Below are positions 7,842-17,676 of a stretch of DNA of 64,000 nucleotides, piece after piece (the stretch's first letter is position 1; every line of letters begins with the position of its first letter). Both the position numbers and the translations under genes were made by a program. The DNA comes from Helicobacter sp. 13S00482-2 (GTDB taxonomy: Bacteria; Campylobacterota; Campylobacteria; Campylobacterales; Helicobacteraceae), in NCBI RefSeq assembly GCF_002272795.1, contig NZ_MLAT01000005.1:62001-126000 (forward strand), in the 5' to 3' direction. Below the pieces are notes generated by a model. That model saw only the letters and a program-made list of their open reading frames with translations. It was not told where the DNA came from and searched no databases.

Positions 7842-9335
7842 TTAATACACACTATTGGTGATGTATTTTGAAGCAATATCAAGCAAAAACTGCACCATAA
7901 AAATAGATAAGCAACAAAGAATAGCTGTCATACCTATAACACCTTTGATGGGATAACTTGTATTTTCTAGGTAGACATCTGCATTTTCAGGTTTAATGAC
8001 AGGTTCTTTGAGAAACATAAATACGATAAGCTTGAGATAATAATAAGCAGCTATTGCACTATTTAACATCATAATCACTGCTAACCAAATATAACCTGTA
8101 TTGATAGCAGCACTCACTGCCAACATTTTACCCCAAAACACTGCAAAAGGAGGGATTCCAGCTAAACTAAACATAAAAATTGCAAATAAGATTGCCATCA
8201 TTGGGTGAAGCCTGACCAAACCTTGAAATTTTGTGTAAGGATGTTCATAGCGAGAGTGCCAAATCTTTTCTTTATTTCTGGTGAGCCATAACATAGAGAA
8301 TGATCCAATATTTGTGATTAAAAATAAGAACCAATACAGATACATAGCGTTTTGGCTTTGGGTTGTATTGATGAGGATACAGGCTAAGGCAAATCCAGAA
8401 TGAGATATTGAGCTAAAAGAAAGCATTCGTTTTACATCTTCTTGTATAAAAGCCATTATGTTTGGGAGCGTTATCGTGATGACAACTAAAACATAAAGCA
8501 AGTGCTCTACCCATGGGATTCCAGATTTTATGAACACATCAAACAACCGAATAGCTACCGCAAAACCTGCAATTTTTGGGACAATAGAAATGTAGCCAGC
8601 TAAAACTGGATTACTTCCTTCATAAACATCTGGCATCCAGGTGTGAAATGGAACCAAGGATACTTTAAACCCAATCGCTCCAATCATAAAGATAAATCCA
8701 ACTATCAACAATAGAGTTGGTTCAAAATTATTTTGATAAATAAAAGCAATAATATTGTGGATTTCAAGATTTCCAGTGGCTAGGTATAAAAACATAGCTC
8801 CAAGTGCATAAAAAGCACTTGCTAAAACTCCCATTATAAAATACTTAATAGCTGCTTCTATACCTGTGTTTTCATCATTAAATGCTATTAATGCACACAG
8901 AGATAACGATGCTATTTCAAGACCAACCAAAATCAAAATGAGATTGTCGCTTGAAACCATAAACTGAAAACCAGCAGTCATAAATAGGTATAAAGTATAA
9001 AATTCAGGAGTTTGAAATTCTGCATATCTTTGTTTTGAAATTGCCAAGATGATGAAAAATAAACTTGCCACTAAGATAATAATCTGGGTTAAAATGGCTA
9101 TTCCATCAAGTCTTACTGTGCCAAAAAATCCCAAATCAAATTTATTTAATCCCAAGACAAATGCCAAATCCACAGCTATGAATAGCATACATAAAGCCAC
9201 ATTTAGGCTTCTAGAAAATTTCAATGTGAATGCATTCACTGCTAGAGTGCAAACAGCTCCAAAAATGACTATAAACATCGGAAGTATGGTATGAAATTTG
9301 AGTTCCGCAAATGGAATATAAAAATTTTCTAACAT
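7842..9335 (-). CDS. nuoN: Complex I subunit N
   Basis: A 497-aa antiporter-like membrane subunit of respiratory complex I (proton pumping module). About 14 transmembrane helices; the core motif IGFKVSLVPFHTWMPDVYEG carries the pump Lys and the conserved HTW(M/L)PDVYEG of NuoN. The chosen start is ATG 9335, with AAAGGAGG upstream and immediately after the nuoM stop (9337-9339); an in-frame ATG at 9368 would lie inside nuoM and has no such signal. Last gene of the nuo operon. Confidence 0.96.
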   Translation of the reverse strand: MLENFYIPFAELKFHTILPMFIVIFGAVCTLAVNAFTLKFSRSLNVALCMLFIAVDLAFVLGLNKFDLGFFGTVRLDGIAILTQIIILVASLFFIILAISKQRYAEFQTPEFYTLYLFMTAGFQFMVSSDNLILILVGLEIASLSLCALIAFNDENTGIEAAIKYFIMGVLASAFYALGAMFLYLATGNLEIHNIIAFIYQNNFEPTLLLIVGFIFMIGAIGFKVSLVPFHTWMPDVYEGSNPVLAGYISIVPKIAGFAVAIRLFDVFIKSGIPWVEHLLYVLVVITITLPNIMAFIQEDVKRMLSFSSISHSGFALACILINTTQSQNAMYLYWFLFLITNIGSFSMLWLTRNKEKIWHSRYEHPYTKFQGLVRLHPMMAILFAIFMFSLAGIPPFAVFWGKMLAVSAAINTGYIWLAVIMMLNSAIAAYYYLKLIVFMFLKEPVIKPENADVYLENTSYPIKGVIGMTAILCCLSIFMVQFLLDIASKYITNSVY

Positions 9336-9336
9336 T

Positions 9337-10899
9337 TTAGACCTCCTTTGTCTTGAACGATCGTGCATTTAGGGTATGTTTGAAGTCCATATTCATAACC
9401 TTTTGAAGATGTTCTTTTGTATCATTTTTTATAGCCCTATCATTCATAATTTGCAAAAGTTTGTCTGTACTATTTTGTATTGGCAATAATAGTGGCTTAG
9501 GATAGATTCCCAAAAATATAACAGTTATTACAAAACAGGTCATTACAATAATTTCTCTAGGATACAAGTCTTTTAGATTTTTATTTTTTGAATTTGTATT
9601 TTCTCCAAAAAATATTTTTTTGTATAGGTTGAGCATATAAATGGCTGATATGATGATGCTTGTTCCTGCTAATAGTGTTAAAATCGGATGGTTTTTAAAA
9701 AATCCCAAAAGACTAAGAAACTCTCCCACAAATCCAATAGTTAATGGAAGACCCACACTCGCCATCATTACGATACCAAAAACGCTAGAGTAATTTGGCA
9801 TCACAGAAGCTAGGCCTCCAAATTCTGATATTTTTCTAGTTTGAGTTCTGGAATATAGCATACCTACCAGCATAAATAATGCTCCGATCACAATCCCATG
9901 ACCTACCATACCAAATGTCGCTCCTCCAAGTCCTTCTAAATTCATGGCAAAAATTCCAATAACGGTGACCCCCATGTGAGAGATTGAACTATATGCAATC
10001 ACTTGCTTCATATCAGTTTGAGCAAATGCCAACATACCTCCATAGATAATCATAAATAGTGCTAGTATCGCCACAGGAACCATCATAGCAAAGCTTGCAT
10101 CTGGAAACAGAGGAAGGGAGAAACGCACTAGTGCATAAGTTCCCATTTTTAACAATACCGCTGCTAGTGCCACAGAACCTAGAGTAGGAGCATCTCCATA
10201 TGCGTGAGGAAGCCAAGTGTGGAATGGAAAAATAGGGATCTTGACCGCTATAGAGATAAAAAATGCTAAAAATAACCAAACTTGAATGTTAAATGGCAGT
10301 GCAAGTGCATACCAGTCCATAATATCAAAACTCCAATTGCCCATGGAAATGAAATAAAGATAACCAAAAAATAAAATACCTACAAACATAATCAAAGAAG
10401 CCGCAAATGTATAGAGGAAAAATTTCAAAGCCGCATATATTTTCTGACCAGTCCCCCAAGCACCTATCATATACAAAATAGGAATCAGAGATATTTCCCA
10501 AAATATATAGAATAAAATCATATTTAAAGATGAGAAGACCCCCATTAAGATGCTTTCTAAAAGCAATAAACACACGACTAGATGATTTTTATCATTTTTT
10601 TGATTTAGATAAATGGTTGCTAAAAATATGATGAAACTATTTAGCACCAATAAAAACAATGAGATGCCATCAACTCCAACGTGATAATTGATACCATATA
10701 GGGGAATTAGAGCAAAAATATTTTCAAATTGCATATTTGGATTGGTATAGTCAAATCCCACCCATAGACCAATTATTAAAAGAAGTTCAATAAATCCAAT
10801 TGTTATTCCATAGGGTTTGGCTACATTATTATCCATAACGAATATAAAAATAGAGGCTAGGGCAGGGAAAAAAATTATAATACTGAGTAGATATTCCAT
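9337..10899 (-). CDS. nuoM: Complex I subunit M
   Basis: A 520-aa antiporter-like proton-pumping subunit of complex I, ~14 membrane helices. The conserved Glu helix (IFWEISLIPILYMIG), the Lys-bearing segment VKIPIFPFHTWLPHAYGDAP and KQVIAYSSISHMG are present, as expected in NuoM. It is separated from nuoL by three bases and abuts nuoN. The C-terminal ~30 residues form a hydrophilic tail. Confidence 0.97.
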   Translation of the reverse strand: MEYLLSIIIFFPALASIFIFVMDNNVAKPYGITIGFIELLLIIGLWVGFDYTNPNMQFENIFALIPLYGINYHVGVDGISLFLLVLNSFIIFLATIYLNQKNDKNHLVVCLLLLESILMGVFSSLNMILFYIFWEISLIPILYMIGAWGTGQKIYAALKFFLYTFAASLIMFVGILFFGYLYFISMGNWSFDIMDWYALALPFNIQVWLFLAFFISIAVKIPIFPFHTWLPHAYGDAPTLGSVALAAVLLKMGTYALVRFSLPLFPDASFAMMVPVAILALFMIIYGGMLAFAQTDMKQVIAYSSISHMGVTVIGIFAMNLEGLGGATFGMVGHGIVIGALFMLVGMLYSRTQTRKISEFGGLASVMPNYSSVFGIVMMASVGLPLTIGFVGEFLSLLGFFKNHPILTLLAGTSIIISAIYMLNLYKKIFFGENTNSKNKNLKDLYPREIIVMTCFVITVIFLGIYPKPLLLPIQNSTDKLLQIMNDRAIKNDTKEHLQKVMNMDFKHTLNARSFKTKEV

Positions 10900-10902
10900 A
10901 AA

Positions 10903-12774
10903 TTACCTCCAAAATCCAATAATAGCAAAGACAAGCATAGCAAGCACTCCAAAACTCATCAATCGCAAGGATTGAGTTAGATTTCCAGTCTGAAGACACT
11001 GCAATGATTTGCTCAAATATAGAAGTATTTTTCCCACACCATCAACCATCGCATCAATAATTTTTATCTCAATTTTTTGCCATAAAAATTCAGAAATCTT
11101 GCTATAAGGATACACGAACATTTTTTTATACAATTGCGGTATATAGTATTGATTGATTAGTATTTTATATAAAAAGCTTGTTTGATTTTTTTCCGCACAA
11201 GAGCCACGCATATAGCGTATTATTGCATAAAAAGCACATAGCAAACTTACTGTCATAGCGATAGTTATGAGTAATGAGACAGGAGCGTCAAAGTGTTTAA
11301 TTTCAGGAATGGCTTGAGAAATAAAATAAGAGAATTTTTTTTCAAAAAATCCTGCGATAATAGCAAGAATAACCAAAGGAAACATACTCCAGAGCATAAA
11401 AGATTTCGCTTCGTGGGGATGATCAATATTGTGATTTTTGGGAGCAAAAAATACAAGCATCAATAACCTAAAACTATAAAATGCTGTGAAAGCCGCTCCA
11501 ACAAGCAAGAGTCCCCATAATATATGATGTCCTGAACCAAAGGAAATTTCCAAGATTTTATCTTTGGAGAAAAATCCTGCAAAGGGATATATTCCACACA
11601 ATGCTACAGACGCTATAATCATAAAAAGAGCTGTGAATTTTAGAGGTTTAAAAAGTCCACCCATTTTTGTGATATCAAGTTTATCTTCCATAGAATGCAT
11701 AACATTTCCTGCACCTAAAAATAAAAGTGATTTGAAAAAAGCGTGAGTGAAGAGATGAAATAATGCAACCCAATATACTCCTAGACCAGCGGCAACAAAC
11801 ATATATCCAAGTTGTGAGAGAGTAGAGTAGGCAATGATTCTTTTAAGATCTTTGTTTGCCAATGCCATACTTGCTCCAAACACCGCTACAAAAGCCCCTA
11901 AACAGGCTATAAAATATCCTACTTGGGGAATAAGATCGTAAATTGGGTGAGCTCTTATTAGTAGATATACTCCCGCTGTGACCATTGTAGCAGCATGAAT
12001 GAGCGCAGACACTGGAGTGGGGCCTTCCATGGCATTTGCCAACCACGTATGCAATGGGAATTGTGCAGATTTTCCCATTGCTCCAATAAATAGCAATATA
12101 CCGATTATTGTAATGGAAATATTAGAGAAATTGCCATTTTGCAAAATCAAGAAGACTTCGTTGTATTTTAGTGTCCCAAATACCCAATAGATCATCATAA
12201 TCCCAAGAAGCATTCCAAGGTCAGCGATTCGATTCATTACAAATGCTTCAATAGAAGCGTTATTCGCACTTTCTTTTTTATACCAAAAGCCAATCAGAAG
12301 ATAAGAGCAAAGTCCTACTCCTTCCCAACCTATGAACAATCCTAAGAAATTATCACTCATCACTAAAATCATCATAGAAAACACAAACCCACTAAGATAA
12401 CTGAAGTATCTATTAAAACCTTTATCGTGAGCCATATAGCCAATAGAATAGACGTGCACTAAAAACGAAACCAAGCTCACAATTAAAATCATTGCAGCAC
12501 TGATAGAATCAAGTCCAAAAGAAAAATGAGATTTAAAATCTCCTAAAATCATCCAATCCATTATTGTGAAATCAATCTTCACGCCGTTGCTAACACTGAT
12601 GAACAATACTACCGAAGAAGCAAAAGAAAGAAAAATCAAAAACGAATTAAATATTCCAACTTGCAAAGATTTTTCTTTATTTCCCCAAAATGCTCCATAA
12701 ACAGCTCCTAAAAAAGGAGAAAATATAACTAAAGATAACAGTAAAATATAGTCAAAATCAGATAAAAAACTCAT
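10903..12774 (-). CDS. nuoL: Complex I subunit L
   Basis: A 623-aa distal antiporter-like subunit, with about 16 helices and the long lateral helix at the C-terminus. Motifs: FIGWEGVGLCSYLLIGFWY (pump Glu), GKSAQFPLHTWLANAMEGPT (pump Lys), PVSALIHAATMVTAG and RIIAYSTLSQLGYM. Start taken at ATG 12774, with AAAGG six bases upstream; an in-frame TTG at 12780 is possible but badly spaced. It starts 2 bp after the nuoK stop. Confidence 0.97.
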   Translation of the reverse strand: MSFLSDFDYILLLSLVIFSPFLGAVYGAFWGNKEKSLQVGIFNSFLIFLSFASSVVLFISVSNGVKIDFTIMDWMILGDFKSHFSFGLDSISAAMILIVSLVSFLVHVYSIGYMAHDKGFNRYFSYLSGFVFSMMILVMSDNFLGLFIGWEGVGLCSYLLIGFWYKKESANNASIEAFVMNRIADLGMLLGIMMIYWVFGTLKYNEVFLILQNGNFSNISITIIGILLFIGAMGKSAQFPLHTWLANAMEGPTPVSALIHAATMVTAGVYLLIRAHPIYDLIPQVGYFIACLGAFVAVFGASMALANKDLKRIIAYSTLSQLGYMFVAAGLGVYWVALFHLFTHAFFKSLLFLGAGNVMHSMEDKLDITKMGGLFKPLKFTALFMIIASVALCGIYPFAGFFSKDKILEISFGSGHHILWGLLLVGAAFTAFYSFRLLMLVFFAPKNHNIDHPHEAKSFMLWSMFPLVILAIIAGFFEKKFSYFISQAIPEIKHFDAPVSLLITIAMTVSLLCAFYAIIRYMRGSCAEKNQTSFLYKILINQYYIPQLYKKMFVYPYSKISEFLWQKIEIKIIDAMVDGVGKILLYLSKSLQCLQTGNLTQSLRLMSFGVLAMLVFAIIGFWR

Positions 12775-12776
12775 TT

Positions 12777-13079
12777 TCAACCTTTCATTATGTTGAGGTT
12801 ATCAATGTCTAGGGTTTTATATTTCTTAAACCACATAATCACTAGTCCAAGCCCAATGGCAATCTCACTTGCAGCGATCGCTATGATAAAAATTGCAAAC
12901 ATTTGGCCATTAATATCGCCTATAAAACTACCAATAGCTACAAAACCTATATTGATGGCATTTAGCATTATCTCTGTGGAAAAAAAGAGCATCAAGATGT
13001 TCTTTCGTCTTAAAACTCCTGTTAAACCAATACAGAACATCAAACCAGAAAGTACTAAATAATGTCCAAGACTTAACAT
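12777..13079 (-). CDS. nuoK: Complex I subunit K
   Basis: A 100-aa subunit with three transmembrane helices. The second carries the functionally important membrane Glu in FFSTEIMLNAINIGFV and the third another in AAASEIAIGLGL (sequence IAIAASEIAIGLG). Length is exactly that of NuoK. It overlaps the end of nuoJ by 7 bp, suggesting translational coupling. Confidence 0.97.
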   Translation of the reverse strand: MLSLGHYLVLSGLMFCIGLTGVLRRKNILMLFFSTEIMLNAINIGFVAIGSFIGDINGQMFAIFIIAIAASEIAIGLGLVIMWFKKYKTLDIDNLNIMKG

Positions 13080-13654
13080 AAGTTCTCCTTTGATAGGGTG
13101 TTATAATTTTGCGTATTGCTTGGATGCGCATCTGGAAAATGAACTCTTTGTAAGCCTGTGGCTATCCCGCCAATCATGGCAACCAAAAGCATAACTGCAG
13201 CCACTTCAAATGGTATGAGATATCTAGTGAATAAAATATATCCTATCAGTTCTATGTTGCTTAGCTTTAATGTGATAGCAAGTGTGGGATCTGTTGCTAT
13301 ATTGTTTAGATTATCTGAAATAATAGGAGCACCAAAGATTAAGGTCAAAATAATAGCTGTACCAAAACTTAGAATGCAGAGTGTTTTTTTGTGTTTATGG
13401 TTTTCTATAACATCTTTTGATGTGTCAAAAAACATCATACCAAATGCATACATAACAATCACTGCACCTGCATATACAGCGATTTGTACGACCCCCAAGA
13501 AGTCTGCTCCAAGCAAAAAGAAGAATGCGGAAATAAAAATCATTCCACTAGCAAGTGCCGTGAGTGCGTACAAGATATTTTTAGTGGTGATGACAATTAA
13601 AAACATTGCCAAGCTTAAAGCAGTGAAAAAATAAAAAGCTATGACTTCAAACAT
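13073..13654 (-). CDS. nuoJ: Complex I subunit J
   Basis: A 193-aa membrane subunit with five predicted helices. The conserved transmembrane helix 3 signature FLLGADFLGVVQIAVYAGAV (pi-bulge helix in complex I structures) is intact, followed by IVMYAFGMMFF. It lies at the quinone-module/pump junction. It is separated from nuoI by 8 bp and overlaps nuoK. Confidence 0.97.
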   Translation of the reverse strand: MFEVIAFYFFTALSLAMFLIVITTKNILYALTALASGMIFISAFFFLLGADFLGVVQIAVYAGAVIVMYAFGMMFFDTSKDVIENHKHKKTLCILSFGTAIILTLIFGAPIISDNLNNIATDPTLAITLKLSNIELIGYILFTRYLIPFEVAAVMLLVAMIGGIATGLQRVHFPDAHPSNTQNYNTLSKENLC

Positions 13655-13662
13655 AATATCTC

Positions 13663-14247
13663 CTAATAATCCAAAGGGGTTTTTTTAATCTTTTCATCAG
13701 CATTGATGCTAGGAGAACCAAAACCTTGAAATTCTTCTTGAGTGAGATTTTTTGCATTTTCTTTGTCTTTGAGAAAATCTTCTTTGATTCCAAAATGTGC
13801 TCTTTGTTCGCTTACATTTTCAAAACGATCACCCATGACAATAGCGAGTTCAGGACATACCTCAGCACATAATCCACAATAAATACACCTACCTAAATTT
13901 ATCGTGTAATCATCGATTTTTTTTCTACCATCCTCGCCTTTGTGTGTGATAATCCGAATGCAATTGCTTGTGCATATTTTTTCACACAACCCACAGCCAA
14001 TGCATCTTTCTTCACCCGATTCTAGAAGACGTTGTAGATTGTGCACGGCACGATATCTAGGGCTTAATGGCAATACTTCAAGCGGATAGTGTACGGTTAC
14101 TTTTTTGCTAAAAAATTCCTTTAGAGTTAAAAATAACCCTTTAAACAGATCCATTCCACAGGTAGTTTTTACAGAATGTGCAAATTTCTGCGTGGATGAT
14201 GTTAATTTAGGAGTGGTTGATATCCATTTGTAATTTTGTTTTTCCAT
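13663..14247 (-). CDS. nuoI: Complex I subunit I, 2x[4Fe-4S] ferredoxin
   Basis: A 194-aa peripheral subunit that carries clusters N6a and N6b between NuoG and NuoB. Two C-x2-C-x2-C-x3-C motifs are visible: [11 protein letters not shown] (residues ~82-92) and [12 protein letters not shown] (~121-132). The ATG at 14247 is preferred over an adjacent GTG at 14250; AAGGAGA lies upstream. A Gln/Asp/Lys-rich C-terminal tail of ~40 residues is of the length seen in epsilon-type NuoI. Confidence 0.96.
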   Translation of the reverse strand: MEKQNYKWISTTPKLTSSTQKFAHSVKTTCGMDLFKGLFLTLKEFFSKKVTVHYPLEVLPLSPRYRAVHNLQRLLESGEERCIGCGLCEKICTSNCIRIITHKGEDGRKKIDDYTINLGRCIYCGLCAEVCPELAIVMGDRFENVSEQRAHFGIKEDFLKDKENAKNLTQEEFQGFGSPSINADEKIKKTPLDY

Positions 14248-14257
14248 CACATTCTCC

Positions 14258-15247
14258 TTATAACAGTATCACAATGCTTGTGAGAAGTATATTCAAAAGT
14301 GCTAAAGGCATCATTATTTTCCAACACATACGCATTAATTGGTCGGGTCTAATGTGTGGAAAAGTTCCTCTTACCCACATTGCCAAAAATACGAAAAAAC
14401 AAACCTTTAAGATAATTGCAATCCCCCCTGGTATAAACCATATTGGGTTGTAACCACCAAAAAATATGATCGAGATAACAAAACAAAATGCAAATAAGTG
14501 AGCATATTCGGCTAAAAAAAACATTCCCCATTTAAGACCACTGTATTCAGTGGCATAACCAGCAACTATTTCAGCTTCGTGTTCTAAGAGATCAAAAGGT
14601 GTTCTATTTAGTTCTGCATAACTTGCGATCAAAAATAGCATAAAAGCTAAAGGTTGTTTAAATACGAGCCAACTCAAGATTCCATCGGATTGATAGTTGT
14701 TGATTTCTACCATAGATAGGGAGCCCACGACCATTAATGGTGCTAAAATAGTCATAGTGCTCACTACTTCAAAACTCAAGAGTTGTATAGCAGCTCTAGC
14801 AGAGCCTATGAGTGAGTATTTGCTACCTGAAGCTAATCCTCCAAGCAAGGGTGCATAAATACCTACAGATCCAGCTGCGAGAAAAAATAGCAACCCTATA
14901 TTAATATCAGAAATGATAGGATGAACAGTGTATCCAAAGATCGTGAAATTTCCAAAAAATGGTATGGGTGCCATTGATACAAATGCTGACATCATAGCTA
15001 TGATAGGAGCGAGTGTAAAAATTAATTTATTAGCATTTTGGGGAATAATATCCTCTTTTGTAAAAAGTTTGATGCCATCTGCCAATAATTGGAAGAGTCC
15101 ATAAGGTCCCACATAGCTAGGCCCAAGTCTGCGTTGAAAAAATGCTAAGATCTTACGTTCAATATAAGTGGCAAACCCACCCAAAAAAGAAAAAACCGCC
15201 ACGAGAATCAGAATTTTAATCAGTGTCTCTATTACAAATGCACTCAT
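14258..15247 (-). CDS. nuoH: Complex I subunit H
   Basis: A 329-aa membrane subunit forming the quinone-channel base, with about eight helices. The signatures [19 protein letters not shown] (~30-48), [13 protein letters not shown] and the acidic loop [19 protein letters not shown] are all present, the last being the conserved (N/D)R(T/A)PFDLxE(A/G)E(S/A)E motif. It overlaps the upstream NuoG gene by 4 bp (ATGA type). Confidence 0.97.
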   Translation of the reverse strand: MSAFVIETLIKILILVAVFSFLGGFATYIERKILAFFQRRLGPSYVGPYGLFQLLADGIKLFTKEDIIPQNANKLIFTLAPIIAMMSAFVSMAPIPFFGNFTIFGYTVHPIISDINIGLLFFLAAGSVGIYAPLLGGLASGSKYSLIGSARAAIQLLSFEVVSTMTILAPLMVVGSLSMVEINNYQSDGILSWLVFKQPLAFMLFLIASYAELNRTPFDLLEHEAEIVAGYATEYSGLKWGMFFLAEYAHLFAFCFVISIIFFGGYNPIWFIPGGIAIILKVCFFVFLAMWVRGTFPHIRPDQLMRMCWKIMMPLALLNILLTSIVILL

Positions 15248-17676
15248 TTACATTCCTTTAAGGTTAAAATTTCAAAAACACTTTGTTCAAAGATATGAGC
15301 ATTATCTAAACTTGGAGAGATGACGAATATATCTTGATTTAAATCATAATCAATATAAACATTACCAGTAATTTTATCATTATTTTTTTCTAAACATATC
15401 TCTTGACCTTCAATCAAATTTAACTTGGCTAGATTTTCCTTAGAAGTGTATATTCCAATTTTTGTTTGTAAATTTTCACTTGCTTGCGTGGTGAGTGAAA
15501 ATTGAGATTGAGGATATTTGAAATAAGCATTATAAGATTCTGTATCGGGTATTTTGACGGAGATAAGATCAATATCAGAATTTTCTTTATCTTTGAAGTT
15601 TAAATTCAAGATATAACCTCTTTTTTCTTCACCATTTGAGCCATAATAATTCTTCAGACAATCATAAGCAATTGTTTTGAATCCAGCTTCTTGTGGTAGT
15701 AGATGAGTATAATCAACTAAGCTTTCTCCATCAAAACCAAACCCTTGAGCAATATCACAAATATCATAACCCTTATAACCAATTGCAGATCTAAGTGGCA
15801 AGAGCTTATATTCAAAATTCGTGATGGTGCCTTCAAGTTGGTTGAGTGCAGGAAGAATAAAATTGACTTTTTCATTGTTATGATTTTTTGTGTTGATTTT
15901 ATTAGAATCAATTATATAATCGCCATATGTACGAATACCTATGACGTCAGTATTTTTGTTGGTATCTTCTTGGAGAGTGCAGATAAGCGAAATGCCTACA
16001 GAATTGGTGTGAGGGGGGACAAGAATAATCTTTATGGTTGTGTTTTGCTCTAAAAATGACAACATACTAGCAATATTTTTAGCATTCGGGTGCTTGTAAA
16101 TATCTTGACCAATAACCAAAGTACAGTTGTTTGCTGATAAAAACATTTCTTTTAAACGAACAAATTTATCATAATCCAAGGAGCATTCTTCTAGCAACCC
16201 ATAGTAATCCAAATCTATGGTTTCTTGAATTTTTTCTATTATTTCTTTTGTTTCTCTAGATGTATTTTCCTCCTCTTGAGGAATTGTCTTTTTTACTTCT
16301 TTGGTGATGGTTTTTGAAATCTTTTTTTTGCTAGCATAGATAGGATCTAAAATATTGTTAGGATTAAGATCTTTTATTAGCAACAATGTGCTCAAAATTA
16401 CCTCATCAGCTTTTGGGGAATATTGGATAGAAAATACATTCCTGCCGAGTCTGTCAATCAGGCTATCACCAATAGGATGTGCATAGATCAAGGAAGTTGA
16501 TTTGTTGAGCTTAAGAGCATTGTTGATAGCATAGCGTAATAAGGGCATTTCAGTCTTTATGCTTGAGCCTAATGTAATAATAAGATCTGAATTTTTAATA
16601 TCGCTAAGAGTTGGAAAATGCTTTTGCTTGAGCGTATTGCGAAACTCCTGAAATTTTCTTGTATCCTCACAATAGAGTTCAAAGCCAAGTTTTTTTCGTA
16701 AGCTTTCTATGATAAACGCTTCTTCGTTGGTAATATCTCCACCGATTCTGACGGCCTTTGCGTCTTTGATTTTATTTATCGCTTCAGATAGATTTTGACT
16801 TCCTTCTGGACTTGAACTTATGTCAAATGCAAATCTTCCTGCACCACATATTGGATTATAGTGAAAATCATTGCTGACCCGATAGATCTTTTGTTTATCA
16901 TTAAGAACATCTTGATGCTTGACTTGATACTCAATATGACAACCTGCTGGACAGTGTGGGCATGTAGAGCTTATCTTACGTAATTCCCAAGCATTTGAAG
17001 TGTAGCTAAAATCCCTATAGCCAAGTGCTCCAACAGGGCATACAGAAATACATTCTCCGCAATCACTACAAGGATTATCTCCAACAAAATCAATCAAGGC
17101 TTTTTGTTTTCTGACCCATACACTATAGGGATCTTTTGACATTGTATCTTTAAAATTATCTGGTGAATGCAAGTCAGTTTTAACAGCTTTAAGATTACTC
17201 TCTCCAATATTATCTTTACAAGTTGTCACACAACGCTCACAAACGATACAAAGATTTGGATCATAGATAGCCTGTGCCCATTGTTTTGATTTTTTTTCAT
17301 CATCTTGAACGCTATAATGTTGAGATTGTATTTGATTTTTCAAAGTAAGATCTTGAAGTTCGCATTCACCACTTTTATCACATACTCCGCATTCTAATGG
17401 ATGATTAACATCATAAGTTTGCATTATTATTTTTCTATCAGCAATAATTTCAGGGGTTTGTGTGAACACCTCAGTCCCATCTTTAGCTTTAGTATTGCAG
17501 GTATAAACACGTTTTCCATCAACTTCGGCCATACACATTTTACAAGCGACGGTTGGTGAACAACCATTTAAATAACATAAAGTCGGGATATAGATATTAT
17601 TTTTCCTTGCGATTTCTAGGATTGTTTGACCTTCTTGAAATTCTAATTGTTTTCCATCTATGATTACCTTAGGCAT
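15244..17676 (-). CDS. nuoG: NuoG-like complex I subunit, second copy
   Basis: An 810-aa NuoG-family protein. N-terminal [2Fe-2S] domain (CYLNGCSPTVACKMC), the His-ligated cluster site (HPLECGVCDKSGEC), two [4Fe-4S] sites (CIVCERCVTTC; CSDCGECISVCP) and then the molybdopterin-oxidoreductase-like domain whose N7-type site is intact (CPHCPAGC plus a downstream Cys in PICGAGRF). A charged insertion (~350-400 of the C-terminal domain) is Lys/Glu-rich. The start is ATG 17676 (GGAG upstream), inside the last codons of the preceding NuoG-like gene. It belongs to the electron-input arm of complex I. Two NuoG homologues in tandem are unusual: H. pylori, as I recall, has one. Confidence 0.93.
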   Translation of the reverse strand: MPKVIIDGKQLEFQEGQTILEIARKNNIYIPTLCYLNGCSPTVACKMCMAEVDGKRVYTCNTKAKDGTEVFTQTPEIIADRKIIMQTYDVNHPLECGVCDKSGECELQDLTLKNQIQSQHYSVQDDEKKSKQWAQAIYDPNLCIVCERCVTTCKDNIGESNLKAVKTDLHSPDNFKDTMSKDPYSVWVRKQKALIDFVGDNPCSDCGECISVCPVGALGYRDFSYTSNAWELRKISSTCPHCPAGCHIEYQVKHQDVLNDKQKIYRVSNDFHYNPICGAGRFAFDISSSPEGSQNLSEAINKIKDAKAVRIGGDITNEEAFIIESLRKKLGFELYCEDTRKFQEFRNTLKQKHFPTLSDIKNSDLIITLGSSIKTEMPLLRYAINNALKLNKSTSLIYAHPIGDSLIDRLGRNVFSIQYSPKADEVILSTLLLIKDLNPNNILDPIYASKKKISKTITKEVKKTIPQEEENTSRETKEIIEKIQETIDLDYYGLLEECSLDYDKFVRLKEMFLSANNCTLVIGQDIYKHPNAKNIASMLSFLEQNTTIKIILVPPHTNSVGISLICTLQEDTNKNTDVIGIRTYGDYIIDSNKINTKNHNNEKVNFILPALNQLEGTITNFEYKLLPLRSAIGYKGYDICDIAQGFGFDGESLVDYTHLLPQEAGFKTIAYDCLKNYYGSNGEEKRGYILNLNFKDKENSDIDLISVKIPDTESYNAYFKYPQSQFSLTTQASENLQTKIGIYTSKENLAKLNLIEGQEICLEKNNDKITGNVYIDYDLNQDIFVISPSLDNAHIFEQSVFEILTLKECK

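Noticed and set aside
13158-13634. 158-codon open frame antisense to nuoJ
   Set aside because: It mirrors the nuoJ gene, has no ribosome binding site and its translation has the biased Ile/Ala/Lys pattern of antisense reading. nuoJ itself is certain.
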